A DNA stretch of 64,000 nucleotides from Zygnema cylindricum (GCA_037447655.1 JBBHKE010001892.1:19924-83923), one strand, 5' to 3'. Counted from the first letter of the stretch, positions 21,127 through 31,301 are shown. The notes: generated from the sequence alone by a model not told the origin. Numbers and translations are program-made.

Positions 21127-22186
21127 TGTAGAAATAAATGGTACATTTTTAGTATTTTCTAGGTCTAAATAGAAATATAGAAAGAAGCCGAGGCAGTCTA
21201 CCTCTAACTTCTCTCTCCAAACTCTCAAACTTGTCGCAGTCACTGAGAAATTGGAGAGGGAGCTAGAGCCATGGCTACCTAGGCTATCCAGAGATTTACG
21301 CGAAATTTATATAAGTTAAAGGGTTTATTTTATCTAAAATATATGTGCCGGCCGCAGGATTTGATCCCTGCACCTACCGGCCGGCAGACAGCAGATAGCC
21401 GGTAGCCTTAGCCGTTAAGTCTAGGACTAGTGTTACGTAGTATATAGTTTGATATTTATTTTAACATGTCTGCGTATGATTAATCATTTAACTGTAATTT
21501 ATTACGGGATACATAGATCCGGTAATGTGTAAAGTACGGATTACGGTACGGACAGAAAATCAATACCGCGCATTTATTTCTTAATTGAAACGAATGCCGC
21601 GCAAGTATTTATTACGGCTATGATTAAATCCTGATTTAATCAGACGGCCGGAATTAGCGCAGAGATCACGGAAGAAGATTTCGGCGGTTTAAGGCCATCG
21701 CCACATCGGATGACACGTGACAAAATTCCATTGGATCGTGGAATCTCCGGAGATTATAACACCTAATCCGAATATGACATGTGTCAACATTTAGGCCATG
21801 TCGTACAATGTCCGTACCTAAAGTACACCGGCAGCTGTACTTTTGCGTACGGAACTCAATTCTGATTAGTTCCGTACATCAGTAGATAGAGTCTGTGAGA
21901 GAGATAGGACTTAGAAAAATTAGGAGATAGGACCCTCTCTCCCAGAGAGCTTCCGTACAATAGGTCAACTTTGACCCTCCATAACTTACTGCTCAGGAGA
22001 GCAAATTCAAAGATTCTTTTTGCTATCGACGCAGGGGAGTCTTACCTTCACAAGAGTGTAGGTGGTCAGGGTTTTTGTCTGCCAGGGTGGCAGTTATTTT
22101 TGCTGGAACACAAAGGGGTCAGGATTATCCTAGAGGCTTCTTGGAAGCTGTCTACTCTGAGGACTTATGGAGGTCTCAGAGTTTTA
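21127..22186 (+). mobile_element. Copia family-A-like 5' LTR F
   Basis: TGTAGAAATAAATGG start and ...GGTCTCAGAGTTTTA end (terminal CA mutated to TA). It is followed by PBS GGTTATGGGCCCAC (22187-22200), after which element sequence stops. So it is a 5' LTR of a truncated element. In this copy the LTR-internal gag frame is closed by the TAG made at the LTR end. The open stretch at 21971-22396 is mostly LTR and not a gene. Confidence 0.88.
21337..21421 (-). promoter_or_regulatory. Antisense tRNA-like module in LTR F
   Basis: A-box-like GGCTAAGG (21406-21413 region), T-arm-like GCAGG...CCTGC enclosing GGATCAAATCC (21357-21367), and TTTT at the distal end (ATATATTTTAG on the minus strand). Confidence 0.6.
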
Positions 22187-22204
22187 GGTTATGGGCCCAC
22201 AGTA

Positions 22205-22445
22205 TGGTTTTGCATGCATAATACTTTATTTATGTACGGCGGTCTTATATTTTCGTGTAGTACCGCGTACAGTATGTCGTTTTTTTGGTACCATATGTTG
22301 ATTGGTTTGCGCGCTTACCTTTGTACGGCGTGCGATAGAGTAGTACCTTTTTGTAGGAGTTTGGAGTATTTAGGGCTTAGTCGTTTTGGGGAATAATTAT
22401 CTTTTGTAAGAGGGGAAAAAATTCGGTGAAATATATTTGTCTTTT
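22205..22445 (+). repeat. 240-bp direct repeat, copy 1
   Basis: Matches 24035-24282 (TGGTTTTGC-TGCATAATAC ... GTGAAATATATTTG) with about 10% difference by eye. Its end (GGGGAATWATAT...GAAAAGCTTCGG) also resembles the short inverted LTRs at 42062-42413, so both copies may be LTR remnants of one small element. Confidence 0.6.
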
Positions 22446-22451
22446 GCTAGA

Positions 22452-22609
22452 GTAAAAATAACCTATATTATATTTTTTTACGCTAATTAAACCTCACCTA
22501 AATTAGAATAATGAAAAAATTAGAATCGATTACTCTATTTGATGTGATAGACTCGAAATTTCGAGCGACCGAATTAGAGTAATTTACTCTAATTACGATT
22601 CGCGGTGTA
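22452..22609 (-). mobile_element. Truncated CACCG-type MITE
   Basis: Right end TACTCTAATTACGATTCGCGGTG then TA. The body matches the right part of the complete MITE 36419-37040; the left part is missing. Confidence 0.75.
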
Positions 22610-22635
22610 GTGTACAGATCTTGAGAACATGACAG

Positions 22636-22878
22636 CAAGGCGTGATGTGACGGGATCGCACGCGCAAAAATCAAAAGTACGATACTGTACGTTATTAGCC
22701 GGTATTGATAACACGACATTTTGGCGAGTACGGATATTGAGAAAACGACAACTTGGTGTGATGTCCCGGATCACACGCGCAAAATTTTAAAGTACGATAC
22801 TATACGTTACTCAACCGGTATTGATATCACGACATTTTGGCGTGACGTCGATTTTGTTTGGCGTGATGTCGATTTTGT
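22636..22878. repeat. Short tandem duplications
   Basis: Two copies of a ~90-bp unit, offset about 116 bp (CACACGCGCAAAA...AGTACGATACT...CCGGTATTGAT...CACGACATTTTGGCG), then two copies of a 22-bp unit (GCGTGAYGTCGATTTTGTTTGG). Confidence 0.7.
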
Positions 22879-24034
22879 TTGGCCTTTTATCATACCACTA
22901 CAACCACGCGAAATACAACAAATAGAATTGTACCACGTGTCTCTTTTCATTACATCAAAATGGAACACGTGTCTACTTGCATTACAACAGAATTCTGCAA
23001 TCATTCAACGGCTCACGATATTACACCAAAAAAATACGACGGTCAACAATCGCTGTCACCAAAGACGACAAACAAAACTCAAAACATTCAACGGCTCAAG
23101 ATCTCAATCAAAAAAATCAACGATCAATTCTCGTTAACACCAGAGACAAATCCGACTACAATGCTTTCCCCTTTTAGAAAAATGGCAAAGCAAAAACATG
23201 AAAACGATTAATATCATATTGAGGTTAGTAGGGGATTTTACTGAGAAGGTTGGCCTTTGGGCATTTAAAATTTACATGACAAACGTGTGGCTCTAAGAAA
23301 AGTTTAAAATAATGCGACGAATCTCCGTGGCAGTTCGACGTCCGTACTGGAAACTCTTCGTTTTTGCAGTTTGTTCCGCTTTACGTCAAAACTGTACGGC
23401 TGACGAGCTTAAGGTACTTCTGAGCGTGTACCTCTGTCTGTCACAGTTTTTGATGCAAAACCCATTGTTTTGACCGTACAGCGACAGCCTGACAGCCTTC
23501 TCTTCTCTAAATGAAATTCAACACTAATGTTATCGAACGGAAGAGCTTTTTTATTTTTTTAATATCTTTGGTCGTAGTTTGATGGCATATCTAATGCTAA
23601 AATATCAGAAAAAGAAATGAGGAAGCCATAGCGTACATTTGAAGTACCAATGGCATCACGAGGTACAATAGCATGATCTCGAAATGTCATAAAACCCCAA
23701 ACATCTACAATGTCACAAAAAACTCGATGTCCACAACCATCGCCAACGTCAATTTTAAAAAGTTTCATACTTGTCAACATTTCGTTTTGTAGTCCGTTGC
23801 ACATTTTGTAGACGCATACAATTGTTACATATTTAGAGTAACGAAGGCCAAAGTAACGATTTCGATCTTGGACATGGGAACACTTTGAAAAGTACAATGG
23901 GAAATTTGCGCTAAAATCCAAAGTTACATCGACATCTCAGTTATGTTGAGCGTCGTAATATAATTTATGTTGTTGCGTGTGTTGTTTTGTTTTTTTTGTT
24001 TGGCGTGGTTTGTTCGCTTGAATATAGTTTGGTC
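22879..24034. other. Intergenic with shared repeat and unassigned ORF
   Basis: 22893-23060 is the reverse complement of 50075-50232, so it is part of a dispersed element. A 120-codon minus frame at 23559-23921 (contains DVGDGCGHRVFCDIVDVWGF) has no recognised domain. A stretch at 23790-23830 resembles repeats at 47600 and 62670. Nothing convincing as a gene. Confidence 0.4.
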
Positions 24035-24282
24035 TGGTTTTGCGTGCATAATACTTTATTTATGTATGGCGGTCTTATATTTCGTGTAGTACAGCGTACA
24101 GTATGTCGTTTCGTTAGTACCTTAAGTTGATTGGTTCGCGCGCTTACCTTTGTACGATGTGCGATAGAGTAGAACCTTTTGGTAGGAGTTTGGATTATTT
24201 GGGACTTAGTCGTTTGGGGGGAATATTATCTTTTGTAAGAGGAGAAAAGCTTCGGTGAAATATATTTGACTTTTATTGGAGT
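24035..24282 (+). repeat. 240-bp direct repeat, copy 2
   Basis: Counterpart of 22205-22445. Confidence 0.6.
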
Positions 24283-24291
24283 CTTCTCATC

Positions 24292-24543
24292 TTGCAGTAT
24301 TTTTCTTTCGCACTATTTTATTTTTTTCTTCTATCATTGTGTAATTTTATCCTAACAACCACCAAGTCCCCCACCACCTCCTCTTTCCCCACCTCCACCA
24401 AAGGGTCCACCCCCATCAAAGTCGCCACCTCCACCGCCCTCTCCACCACGACCTCCACCCTCACCTCCTCTTCCGCCCCCCTCCCGCCTCCACCTCCTTC
24501 CCCTCCACCTCCCTCACCTCCACTTTCACCCCCTCCTCCATGA
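24292..24543 (+). other. Proline-rich low-complexity ORF
   Basis: 83 codons. The hydrophobic start (FALFYFFLLSLCNFIL) resembles a signal peptide; a Thr/Ser-rich part follows, then runs of PPPP and SPP. This matches the outline of hydroxyproline-rich cell-wall proteins. The DNA is a CCACCT/CCTCC repeat, which alone can give such an ORF on either strand. I would not call it a gene without transcript support. Confidence 0.25.
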
Positions 24544-25428
24544 CCTCCCCCATCAGACAGCTCCCCTCCTCTACCCATGGAATCCACCTATCCTCCACCT
24601 TCACCACCAGTCGAGCCTTCATCTCCTCCTCCTGCGGACCTTCTTTCACCTTTGTTTGTTGAAAACCCCCAATGTAGAAGCTTTTAAATTTTGCTTCAAA
24701 ACAATTTTATAACCCTTTTATTTGAAGCACACATGAAGGTTTCACTAATTCTCTAAAAACGTCAAAGATCATGGAGGAAGCGTATAAATAATTATAATGT
24801 GGTGCTTTTTAACAGTTCTGCGTTTTAGGACAGTAGTTAAAATAGAGTGCGAGCAAACAAATTTAAATAATTTCTTGTATTTTGTGTATATTTTATGTTT
24901 ACACGTGCACACACCCACGTAATATTACGTCCCTATGGTCGTAAATGGGTGGCAAGCTATTTGAAACTAATACCTTGTGAAATGATAAATTTTACGGAAA
25001 AGGTCAAGAACCAAAATCTATTGGCCACAAACGGACATAAACGGTGAATTTTTGAGGCTAGTAGATAATTATTCCTAAAGAACATATATTGTTTATATCT
25101 CATGGGTTCTTCTTAGTATTTTTTAATTGGCAACCGTTGATTTCGTCAAATCTAATAGTCCTGGTTTAACCCAGCTTTGGTTTTCTTTAAAGCCCTCAAT
25201 AGGACTCTATTTTTTTTGAAAAAATTGGCATTTTGACGCCTGTTCATTTCTTTAACTATTGATGTGCAACTCAACCCTCAGTTTGAACTTTTATTTTTAC
25301 ACCACATACAAAATGGGTTTACAAAATGGGTTTTGTGCATATTGTACGATACAACATATTGCATGCACATAATATGTGGCTGCTATGTGGCAGTTTGATG
25401 GTGTGGAATGCTTCAACATTTTGTTACG
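24544..25428. other. AT-rich intergenic
   Basis: No gene seen. About 25257-25390 weakly resembles the TIR element at 34377-34661 (GATGTGCAACTCAACCCT). Confidence 0.4.
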
Positions 25429-25433
25429 TTTCT

Positions 25434-26483
25434 TGTAGAAACAAATTTTTTTTTAGTATTTTCTAGGTCTGAAAAGAAATATAGAAGTCGAGGCAGTCTA
25501 TCTCTAACTTCTCTCTCCAACTCTCAAACTTGTCGCAGTCACTGAGAAATCGGAGAGGAAGCTAGAGCCATGGCTACCTTGGCTATACTGAGGTTTACGG
25601 GAATTTTTATATTAGGGTTTATTTATTTATTTAAAAGGAATGTGCCGGCGGCAGGATTTGATCCTTGTACCTGCCGGCCGGCAGTCAGGAAATAGCCGGT
25701 AGCCTTAGCCGTTAAGTCTAGAGGTAGTGTTACGCAGTATATAGTTTGATATTTATTTAAACATGTATACGTTCGATAAACCATTTAACTGTAATGAATT
25801 ACGGGATACATAGATCCAGTAATACGTAATGTACGACTTACGGTACGGACATAAATCAGTACCGCGCATTTTGTTTCATAAATGAAACAAATACCGCGCA
25901 TGTATTTATTACGGCCACGATTAAAGCCGAATTTAATCGGACGGCCGGGATTAGCGCCGAGATCGCGGAGGAAGATTTCGGCGGTTTGTGGCCATCGCCA
26001 CATCAGATGACGCGTGGCGAAATTCCGTTGGATTGTGGAATCTCCGGAGATTATGGCACCGAATCCGGATTTGACATGTGTCGACATTTTGGACATGTTG
26101 TACAATGTCCGTACATAAAGTACACCGGCAGCTGTACTTTTGCGTACGGAACTCAATTCTGATTGGTTCCGTACATCAGTAGATAGAGTCTGTGAGAGAG
26201 ATAGGACTTAGAAAAATTAGAAGATAGGACCCCCTCTCCCAGAGAGCTTCTGTACAAAAGGTCAACTTTGACCATCCATAACTTACTGCTCAGGGGAGCA
26301 AATTCAGAGATTCTTTTTGCAACCGACTCAGGGGAGTCTTGTCTTTACAGGGGTGGAGGTGGTCAGGGTTTTTGTCTGCCAGGGTGGCAGTTATTTTTGC
26401 TGGAACACAAAGGGGTCAGGATTATCCTAGAGGCTTCTTGGAAGCTATCTACTCTGAGGACTTATGGAGGTCTCAGAGTTTCA
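25434..26483 (+). repeat. 5' LTR of A2
   Basis: Pair of 28860-29910. AGCCATGGCT at 25567-25576. Antisense tRNA-like module at 25633-25718 (minus): GGCTAAGG A box, GGATCAAATCC B box, TTTT. The frame at 25785-26156 lies wholly within the LTR and has a matching one in the other LTR. Confidence 0.95.
25633..25718 (-). promoter_or_regulatory. Antisense tRNA-like module in A2 5' LTR
   Basis: CGGCTAAGG A-box-like, palindromic CTGCCGGCCGGCAG in the variable region, B-box GGATCAAATCC, and CCTTTTAA downstream. Confidence 0.6.
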
Positions 26484-26498
26484 GGTTATGGGCCCACC
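26448..26498 (+). promoter_or_regulatory. A2 terminal hairpin with ATG, and PBS
   Basis: Stem ACTCTGAGGAC / GTCTCAGAGT with the loop ATG at 26464. It is followed at 26484-26498 by PBS GGTTATGGGCCCACC containing a second in-frame ATG. Confidence 0.7.
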
Positions 26499-27128
26499 CT
26501 CTAGGGTACCAATCTTTAATGGAACTAGCTTCATATACTGGGAAAGTATGATGATAGGAGCTCTATGCGAAAAAAGGTTTTGGGGGATAGTGAGTGGACG
26601 GTTGGGGCGTCCATCAAGTCTTAGAATTCCTCCAGGGTTTGGAGGAACCAGATTCACCAGGAAAGAGGACCCACCTTCAACGGAGGAAACAAAAGAAGGA
26701 GAGGTGGTGGACAAAGGAAAGGAGAAGGAGACGACCACACCAATAGCAACTGGTTCGACATTCATGTCACCTATTCCGAGGAACGAGGAGAATGATACTG
26801 AAACCTATCCGATCTTTGGATGGCTCTCATAGAGATGTACCGAAGTGGTACGATTCAGCAACAACAGTTGGCTGATCAAAAAGTTAAGAAGTATGTATAC
26901 AAAGGGGGAAATATGTTGGATTTTTGCAATGAGCTTGCTACACTCTTCATGGAGCTACACAGTGCGGGAAAAGATTTCAGTGAAAAAGAAAAGGTTAACT
27001 GTTTACTGATGAAGTTACTTGATGAGTTCGTAAACATAGTTTACCGTGTGCAGGACTTGCCTAACTCAAGGTGGATATGGAACTCAGTGGCAGGGATGAT
27101 TCTCGTTCAAGAGAATACGATGGAGAAG
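26464..27128 (+). pseudogene. A2 gag, deleted
   Basis: Frame MEVSEFQVMGPPSRVPIFNG begins in the LTR and runs through the PBS. It ends near 26830 because a deletion of about 90 bp (relative to A1) shifts the frame after NDTET. The capsid part resumes at 26820 in another frame (IEMYRSGTIQQQQLADQKVK, KVNCLLMKLLDEFVNIVYRV). It then hits a second, large deletion at about 27120 within QENT. The zinc knuckle and protease that follow in A1 are gone. Confidence 0.9.
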
Positions 27129-28846
27129 CCGAGTTTGTTCGAAAGAATCCACGAGAACCATCTATTCTGGCCTCAAATTTTGAGGGGGGGAGGAGAAGTA
27201 GCAAAAGACTGCAAGAAAAACAGGTTAATAACAAGGTAACTAAACTATCTCATCAAGATGAACCTCAAACTTATGGAGAGGCGATGACTTGTCCAGAAAG
27301 AAACCGGTGGAAGACAGCCATCAATGAGGAGATGGCTTCAATCATGGCAGCTGATACTTGGGAGCTGGTGGATTGTCCACCGAACCGAAAACCAATCGGT
27401 TGTAAGTGGGTTTTCAAATTAAAACTGAACCCAGATAACACAATCGAACGCTACAAGGCCAGATTAGTGGTAAAGGGATTTACACAAAAGGAAGGAATTG
27501 ACTACGAGGAAACCTTTGCCCCGGTGGTCAGATTTCCCTCCGTCCGCATACTTCTCAGTTTAGCAGCGGCGGAAGACATGGAAGTGCATCACATGGACAT
27601 CAAGACAGCCTTTTTGCATGGAGAATTGGAAGAGGAGATCTTCATGCGACAACCCGAAGGTTTTGTGGAGGAAGGAGAGGAGAGTAAGGTATGCCGGCTG
27701 ATTAAATCTCTTTATGGTTTGAAACAGGCACCTCGACAATGGAATAAGAAGCTTGATGAGTTTCTTACCGGTCTGGGATATATTCGGATCAGCTCAGATC
27801 ACTCAATCTATGTTTTCGAAGATGAGGAAGGTTTGATATTTATTGCAATTTATGTTGATGATTTGCTTGTATTAAGTAAATCAATGGAAAAAATTAACAA
27901 ACTGAAAACCGATCTTAAGGGGAGATTTGAAATGAAGGATATGGGAGAAGCAAGATATATTTTGGGAATTCAAGTAGAGAGAGACCGAAAAAGGAAAATT
28001 ATAAGATTGACTCAAAAAGAAGCAATAGGGAACATGCTTGAAAAATTTCAAATGGATAAAGCTAATAGTTGTACAACTCCAATGGAGTTGAAGAAGGGAA
28101 GTGAGGGGAGTGAGGAAGAAGGAGTCATAGTCTTAGACGAGGAATTATCTCCTGATGAACAGAAGTTCATGCAGACTATTCCTTACAGGCAAGTAGTGGG
28201 AAGTCTAATCTATTTTATGAATTGTACCCGGCCGGATTTAGCTGCAGCTGTAGGAGTGCTGAGTAGAAGTCTAAATGCTCCCACTAAGAAGGATTGGGAG
28301 GCAGCTAAGAGAGTCCTTAGATATTTGGTAGGAACTAGAGATCTATGGTTGCATTTGGGTGGGGAGAATACTGACATCACTACTTGGAGTGATGCCAGTT
28401 ATGGTGATGCTCCAATGAGGAGATGTACTTCTGGATATGTATTATATGTGGGTGATGGGGCTTGCTGTTGGAGTAGCAAACAGCAAAAGGTTATTGCTCA
28501 GTCCACCATGGAGGCTGAGTATATGGCCTCTTGCTCTGGTGTAAAAGAATTGATGTGGGTCAAGTCTTTGCTTGGTGAGCTTCGTCACCTTAAGAGTGGT
28601 GTGCAGAAAATATTTTGTGATAATCAGGCAACAATCGCTATTTCTGCCAATCCTAAATACCATTTTAAAGCCAAACACATGGACATCAGACTCAACTTTG
28701 TTAGAGAGAAAGTAGAAAACAAAATAATCACTTTAGAGTACAGACTAGATAGTGAAATGGTAGTAGATATGATGACCAAACCTGTGCCTTCCCCTAAGCT
28801 CATTTTTTGCAGGGAGAAGTGTGGTCTGAAATTAAAGATTGACTAG
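27071..28846 (+). CDS. A2 RT-RNase H, open frame after deletion
   Basis: 591 open codons; the first ~17 codons are gag DNA read out of frame. True pol sequence starts at EFVRKNPREPSILASNFEGG. Then copia RT: WKTAINEEMASIMAADTWEL, WVFKLKLNPDNTIERYKARL, HMDIKTAFLHGELEEEIFM, catalytic IYVDDLLVLSKS. RNase H: TTWSDASYGDAP, STMEAEYMASC, FCDNQATIAISANP. It ends at TAG just before the polypurine tract. The frame differs from gag, so it would need re-initiation. Whether anything is made from it is unknown, but it lacks the stops and shifts seen in A1. Confidence 0.88.
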   Translation: MDMELSGRDDSRSREYDGEAEFVRKNPREPSILASNFEGGRRSSKRLQEKQVNNKVTKLSHQDEPQTYGEAMTCPERNRWKTAINEEMASIMAADTWELVDCPPNRKPIGCKWVFKLKLNPDNTIERYKARLVVKGFTQKEGIDYEETFAPVVRFPSVRILLSLAAAEDMEVHHMDIKTAFLHGELEEEIFMRQPEGFVEEGEESKVCRLIKSLYGLKQAPRQWNKKLDEFLTGLGYIRISSDHSIYVFEDEEGLIFIAIYVDDLLVLSKSMEKINKLKTDLKGRFEMKDMGEARYILGIQVERDRKRKIIRLTQKEAIGNMLEKFQMDKANSCTTPMELKKGSEGSEEEGVIVLDEELSPDEQKFMQTIPYRQVVGSLIYFMNCTRPDLAAAVGVLSRSLNAPTKKDWEAAKRVLRYLVGTRDLWLHLGGENTDITTWSDASYGDAPMRRCTSGYVLYVGDGACCWSSKQQKVIAQSTMEAEYMASCSGVKELMWVKSLLGELRHLKSGVQKIFCDNQATIAISANPKYHFKAKHMDIRLNFVREKVENKIITLEYRLDSEMVVDMMTKPVPSPKLIFCREKCGLKLKID

Positions 28847-28859
28847 AAAATAAGGGGAG

Positions 28860-29910
28860 TGTAGAAACTAGTGTTTTTTTAGTATTTTCTAGGTCTGAGA
28901 AGAAATATAGAAGTCGAGGCAGTCTATCTCTAACTTCTCTCTCCAACTCTCAAACTTGTCGCAGTCACTAAGAAATCGGAGAGGAAGCTAGAGCCATGGC
29001 TACCTTGGCTATACTGAGGTTTACGGGAATTTTTATATTAGGGTTTATTTATTTATTTAAAAAGGAATGTGCCGGCGGCAGGATTTGATCCTTGTACCTG
29101 CCGGCCGGCAGTCAGGAAATAGCCGGTAGACTTAGTCGTTATGTCTAGAGGTAGTGTTACGCAGTATATAGTTTGATATTTATTTAAACATGTATACGTT
29201 CCATAAACCATTTAACTGTAATGAATTACGGGATACATAGATCCAGTAATACGTAATGTACGACTTACGGTACGGACATAAATCAGTACCGCGCATTTTG
29301 TTTCATAAATGAAACAAATACCGCGCATGTATTTATTACGGCCACGATTAAATCCGAATTTAATCGGACGGCCAGGATTAGCGTCGAGATCGCGAAGGAA
29401 GATTTCGGCGGTTTGTGGCCATCGCCACATCAGATGACGCGTGGCGAAATTCCGTTGGATTGTGGAATCTCCGGAGATTATGGCACCGAATCCGGATTTG
29501 ACATGTGTCGACATTTAGGCCATGTCGTACAATATCCGTACATAAAGTACACCGGCAGTTGTACTTTTACGTACGGAACTGAAATCTGATTGGTTCCGTA
29601 CATCAGTAGATAGAGTCTGTGAGAGAGATAGGACTTAGAAAAAATTAGAAGATATGACCCTCTCTCCCAGAGAGCTTCTGTACAAAAGGTCAACTTTGAC
29701 CCTCCATAACTTACTGCTCAGGGGAGCAAATTCAGAGATTCTTTTTGCAACCGACTCAGGGGAGTCTTCCTTTACAGGGGTGGAGGTGGTCAAGGTTTTT
29801 GTCTGCCAGGGTGGCAGTTATTTTTGCTGGAACACAAAGGGGTCAGGATTATCCTAGAGGCTTCTTGGAAGCTGTCTACTCTGAGGACTTATGGAGGTCT
29901 CAGAGTTTCA
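28860..29910 (+). repeat. 3' LTR of A2
   Basis: Pair of 25434-26483. U5 hairpins: TGCTC-AGGG-GAGCA (29715-29728), GACTC-AGGG-GAGTC (29753-29766), CTTTAC-AGGG-GTGGAG with G-U pairs (29770-29785), CTGCC-AGGGT-GGCAG (29803-29817), terminal hairpin 29878-29906. The patch at about 29505-29590 matches A1 better than the partner LTR. tRNA-like module at 29058-29145 (minus). Confidence 0.95.
29058..29145 (-). promoter_or_regulatory. Antisense tRNA-like module in A2 3' LTR
   Basis: As in the 5' LTR; the A box is changed (GACTAAGTC) while B box GGATCAAATCC and TTTT are kept. Confidence 0.55.
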
Positions 29911-29915
29911 TTTCT

Positions 29916-30294
29916 TTAGTGTATTGTTCTGCTTATTTCTGATTTCTTTTTAAGATGGTTTTAATTTTCTCGACGCCAACGATTGTTTCTCAATTTTCAC
30001 AATTCGATTCTGTGAATCTTGTTTTCTTATTATCTTTCCCATGAAATACACAGCACCAAAGTAAGTGGTCGCTAATCACTAAATATTAGAAGTTTTATCA
30101 TTTATATTTGTTTTTGTAGCCCGTTATCTCTGAATTGTTGAAGATTTATCTTTCTAACTTTTCATTTATATTTATAAGTTACATCTTTGAAGCGCAGACG
30201 ACGGCTTATCAAAAGTTTCACCGTATTTGAAAACCCTAGATTGTGTACAGCGTCATTGAAAAATCTATGCTAAAACGTACGGTCAGGTAGTAAT
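29916..30294. other. Intergenic, nothing recognised
   Basis: AT-rich, no ORF or repeat similarity seen. Confidence 0.4.
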
Positions 30295-31255
30295 GTGAAA
30301 TTTTGTGGGCACCACAGCCTCCCACAGAATGCACACCTTCTTCTCCACTATTAGATACACCCAACAACCCAATACGCTTTAGACTATTACAGCCACCCTG
30401 GCAAGAAATGACTTTGATCAATCTTGGCCCTATGAGGACAAGACTCCTGTGAGTCCAACGCAAAAATAATATCCAATTTTGCTTCTTGAGCAGTTATTTG
30501 TGGCTATTCAAAGACAACAGATATATACAGATGGCCTCTGGGAGAGAGGACTTCAAAAGTACTCTAAATCTTCTAAGTTTTAGTCTGTCTACTCTCAACG
30601 CCTATCTAATAAACCCTCCGCCAACGGGAGGACTGCAATGTACACTAAAGTACTATGCAATATGCACCTAGCCGCCATAGAATGTGTACGGCACCTGTAC
30701 GACACCACTTAGGAGAAGTTATTTGTCATGTCCAACACCATCGTTTTGTCTCCTTCTTATCCAGCTTGAAATGAGATGCTGCCACGTGTCGATTAATGGT
30801 GCTTTTGGCACACGCGGCCAAAAGAACCATTCCGGTCCATCGACGCTCAAGCGAGCCGTCTGGTTCTATTTTCTTATCAAATGTCATCCGCTCATGGTTG
30901 ACGGCGCGCAGAATGTTTGTTGCAGCCGTCGTACTATTTCCATTCGATGTGTTCCTGTACGTCTAATATTGTTAGATGAATTAGGCCCCTTCTAACGTGT
31001 TTTATTATTTTACCATACTTTGTGTCTGTGACGACTCTTCAATGAATTACCGGATAAGGCGGTCGGCTACAAGTGATTCTGTATGACCTAAGACCAAATC
31101 TAAGCCAGGTCAGTCCTTTTGACTGGTCTATTTATCTCCGTTTCCTTGGTTTTGAAGGTAATGGACAACCATGGCTTCCCTTACTTTTGTCTACCCGGCA
31201 TTAGTCTTGAGAACTAGCTGTATGATAGGAATTACCTTTTTCATGTTTTCAACAT
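30295..31255 (-). mobile_element. Diverged copia LTR remnant G
   Basis: Minus-oriented. It keeps landmarks of the family in order: terminal hairpin-like ATTCTGTGGG/CCCACAAAAT, GCC-AGGGT-GGC, GACTC-ACAG-GAGTC, GTAC sites, a CCACGTGTC G-box, tRNA-like module and CCATGGCT. Ends are approximate and no TSD found. The open frame at 30684-30995 lies inside. Confidence 0.6.
31051..31120 (+). promoter_or_regulatory. Degenerate tRNA-like module in LTR G
   Basis: A-box-like CGGATAAGGCGG, weak B box AGACCAAATCT, TTTT after it. Same place as in the other LTRs. Confidence 0.4.
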
Positions 31256-31301
31256 ATTGTACTTTTGGAAATTCATCATTATGTTTGTAGGTGGGCTCTA
31301 C

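Larger units (their letters stand above)
25434..29910 (+). mobile_element. Copia element A2, internally deleted, TSD TTTCT
   Basis: LTRs 25434-26483 and 28860-29910, both TG...CA, flanked by TTTCT at 25429-25433 and 29911-29915. The internal part is only 2.4 kb: PBS, gag with an internal deletion, then a direct jump into the region before RT, removing zinc knuckle, protease and integrase. RT-RNase H stays open to the end, followed by polypurine tract AATAAGGGGAG. LTRs differ by about 30 positions (about 3%), unevenly spread. The element could not move alone. Confidence 0.95.

Noticed and set aside
24292-24543. Cell-wall proline-rich protein gene
   Set aside because: CCACCT simple repeat gives long frames on both strands; no transcript or conserved domain evidence.
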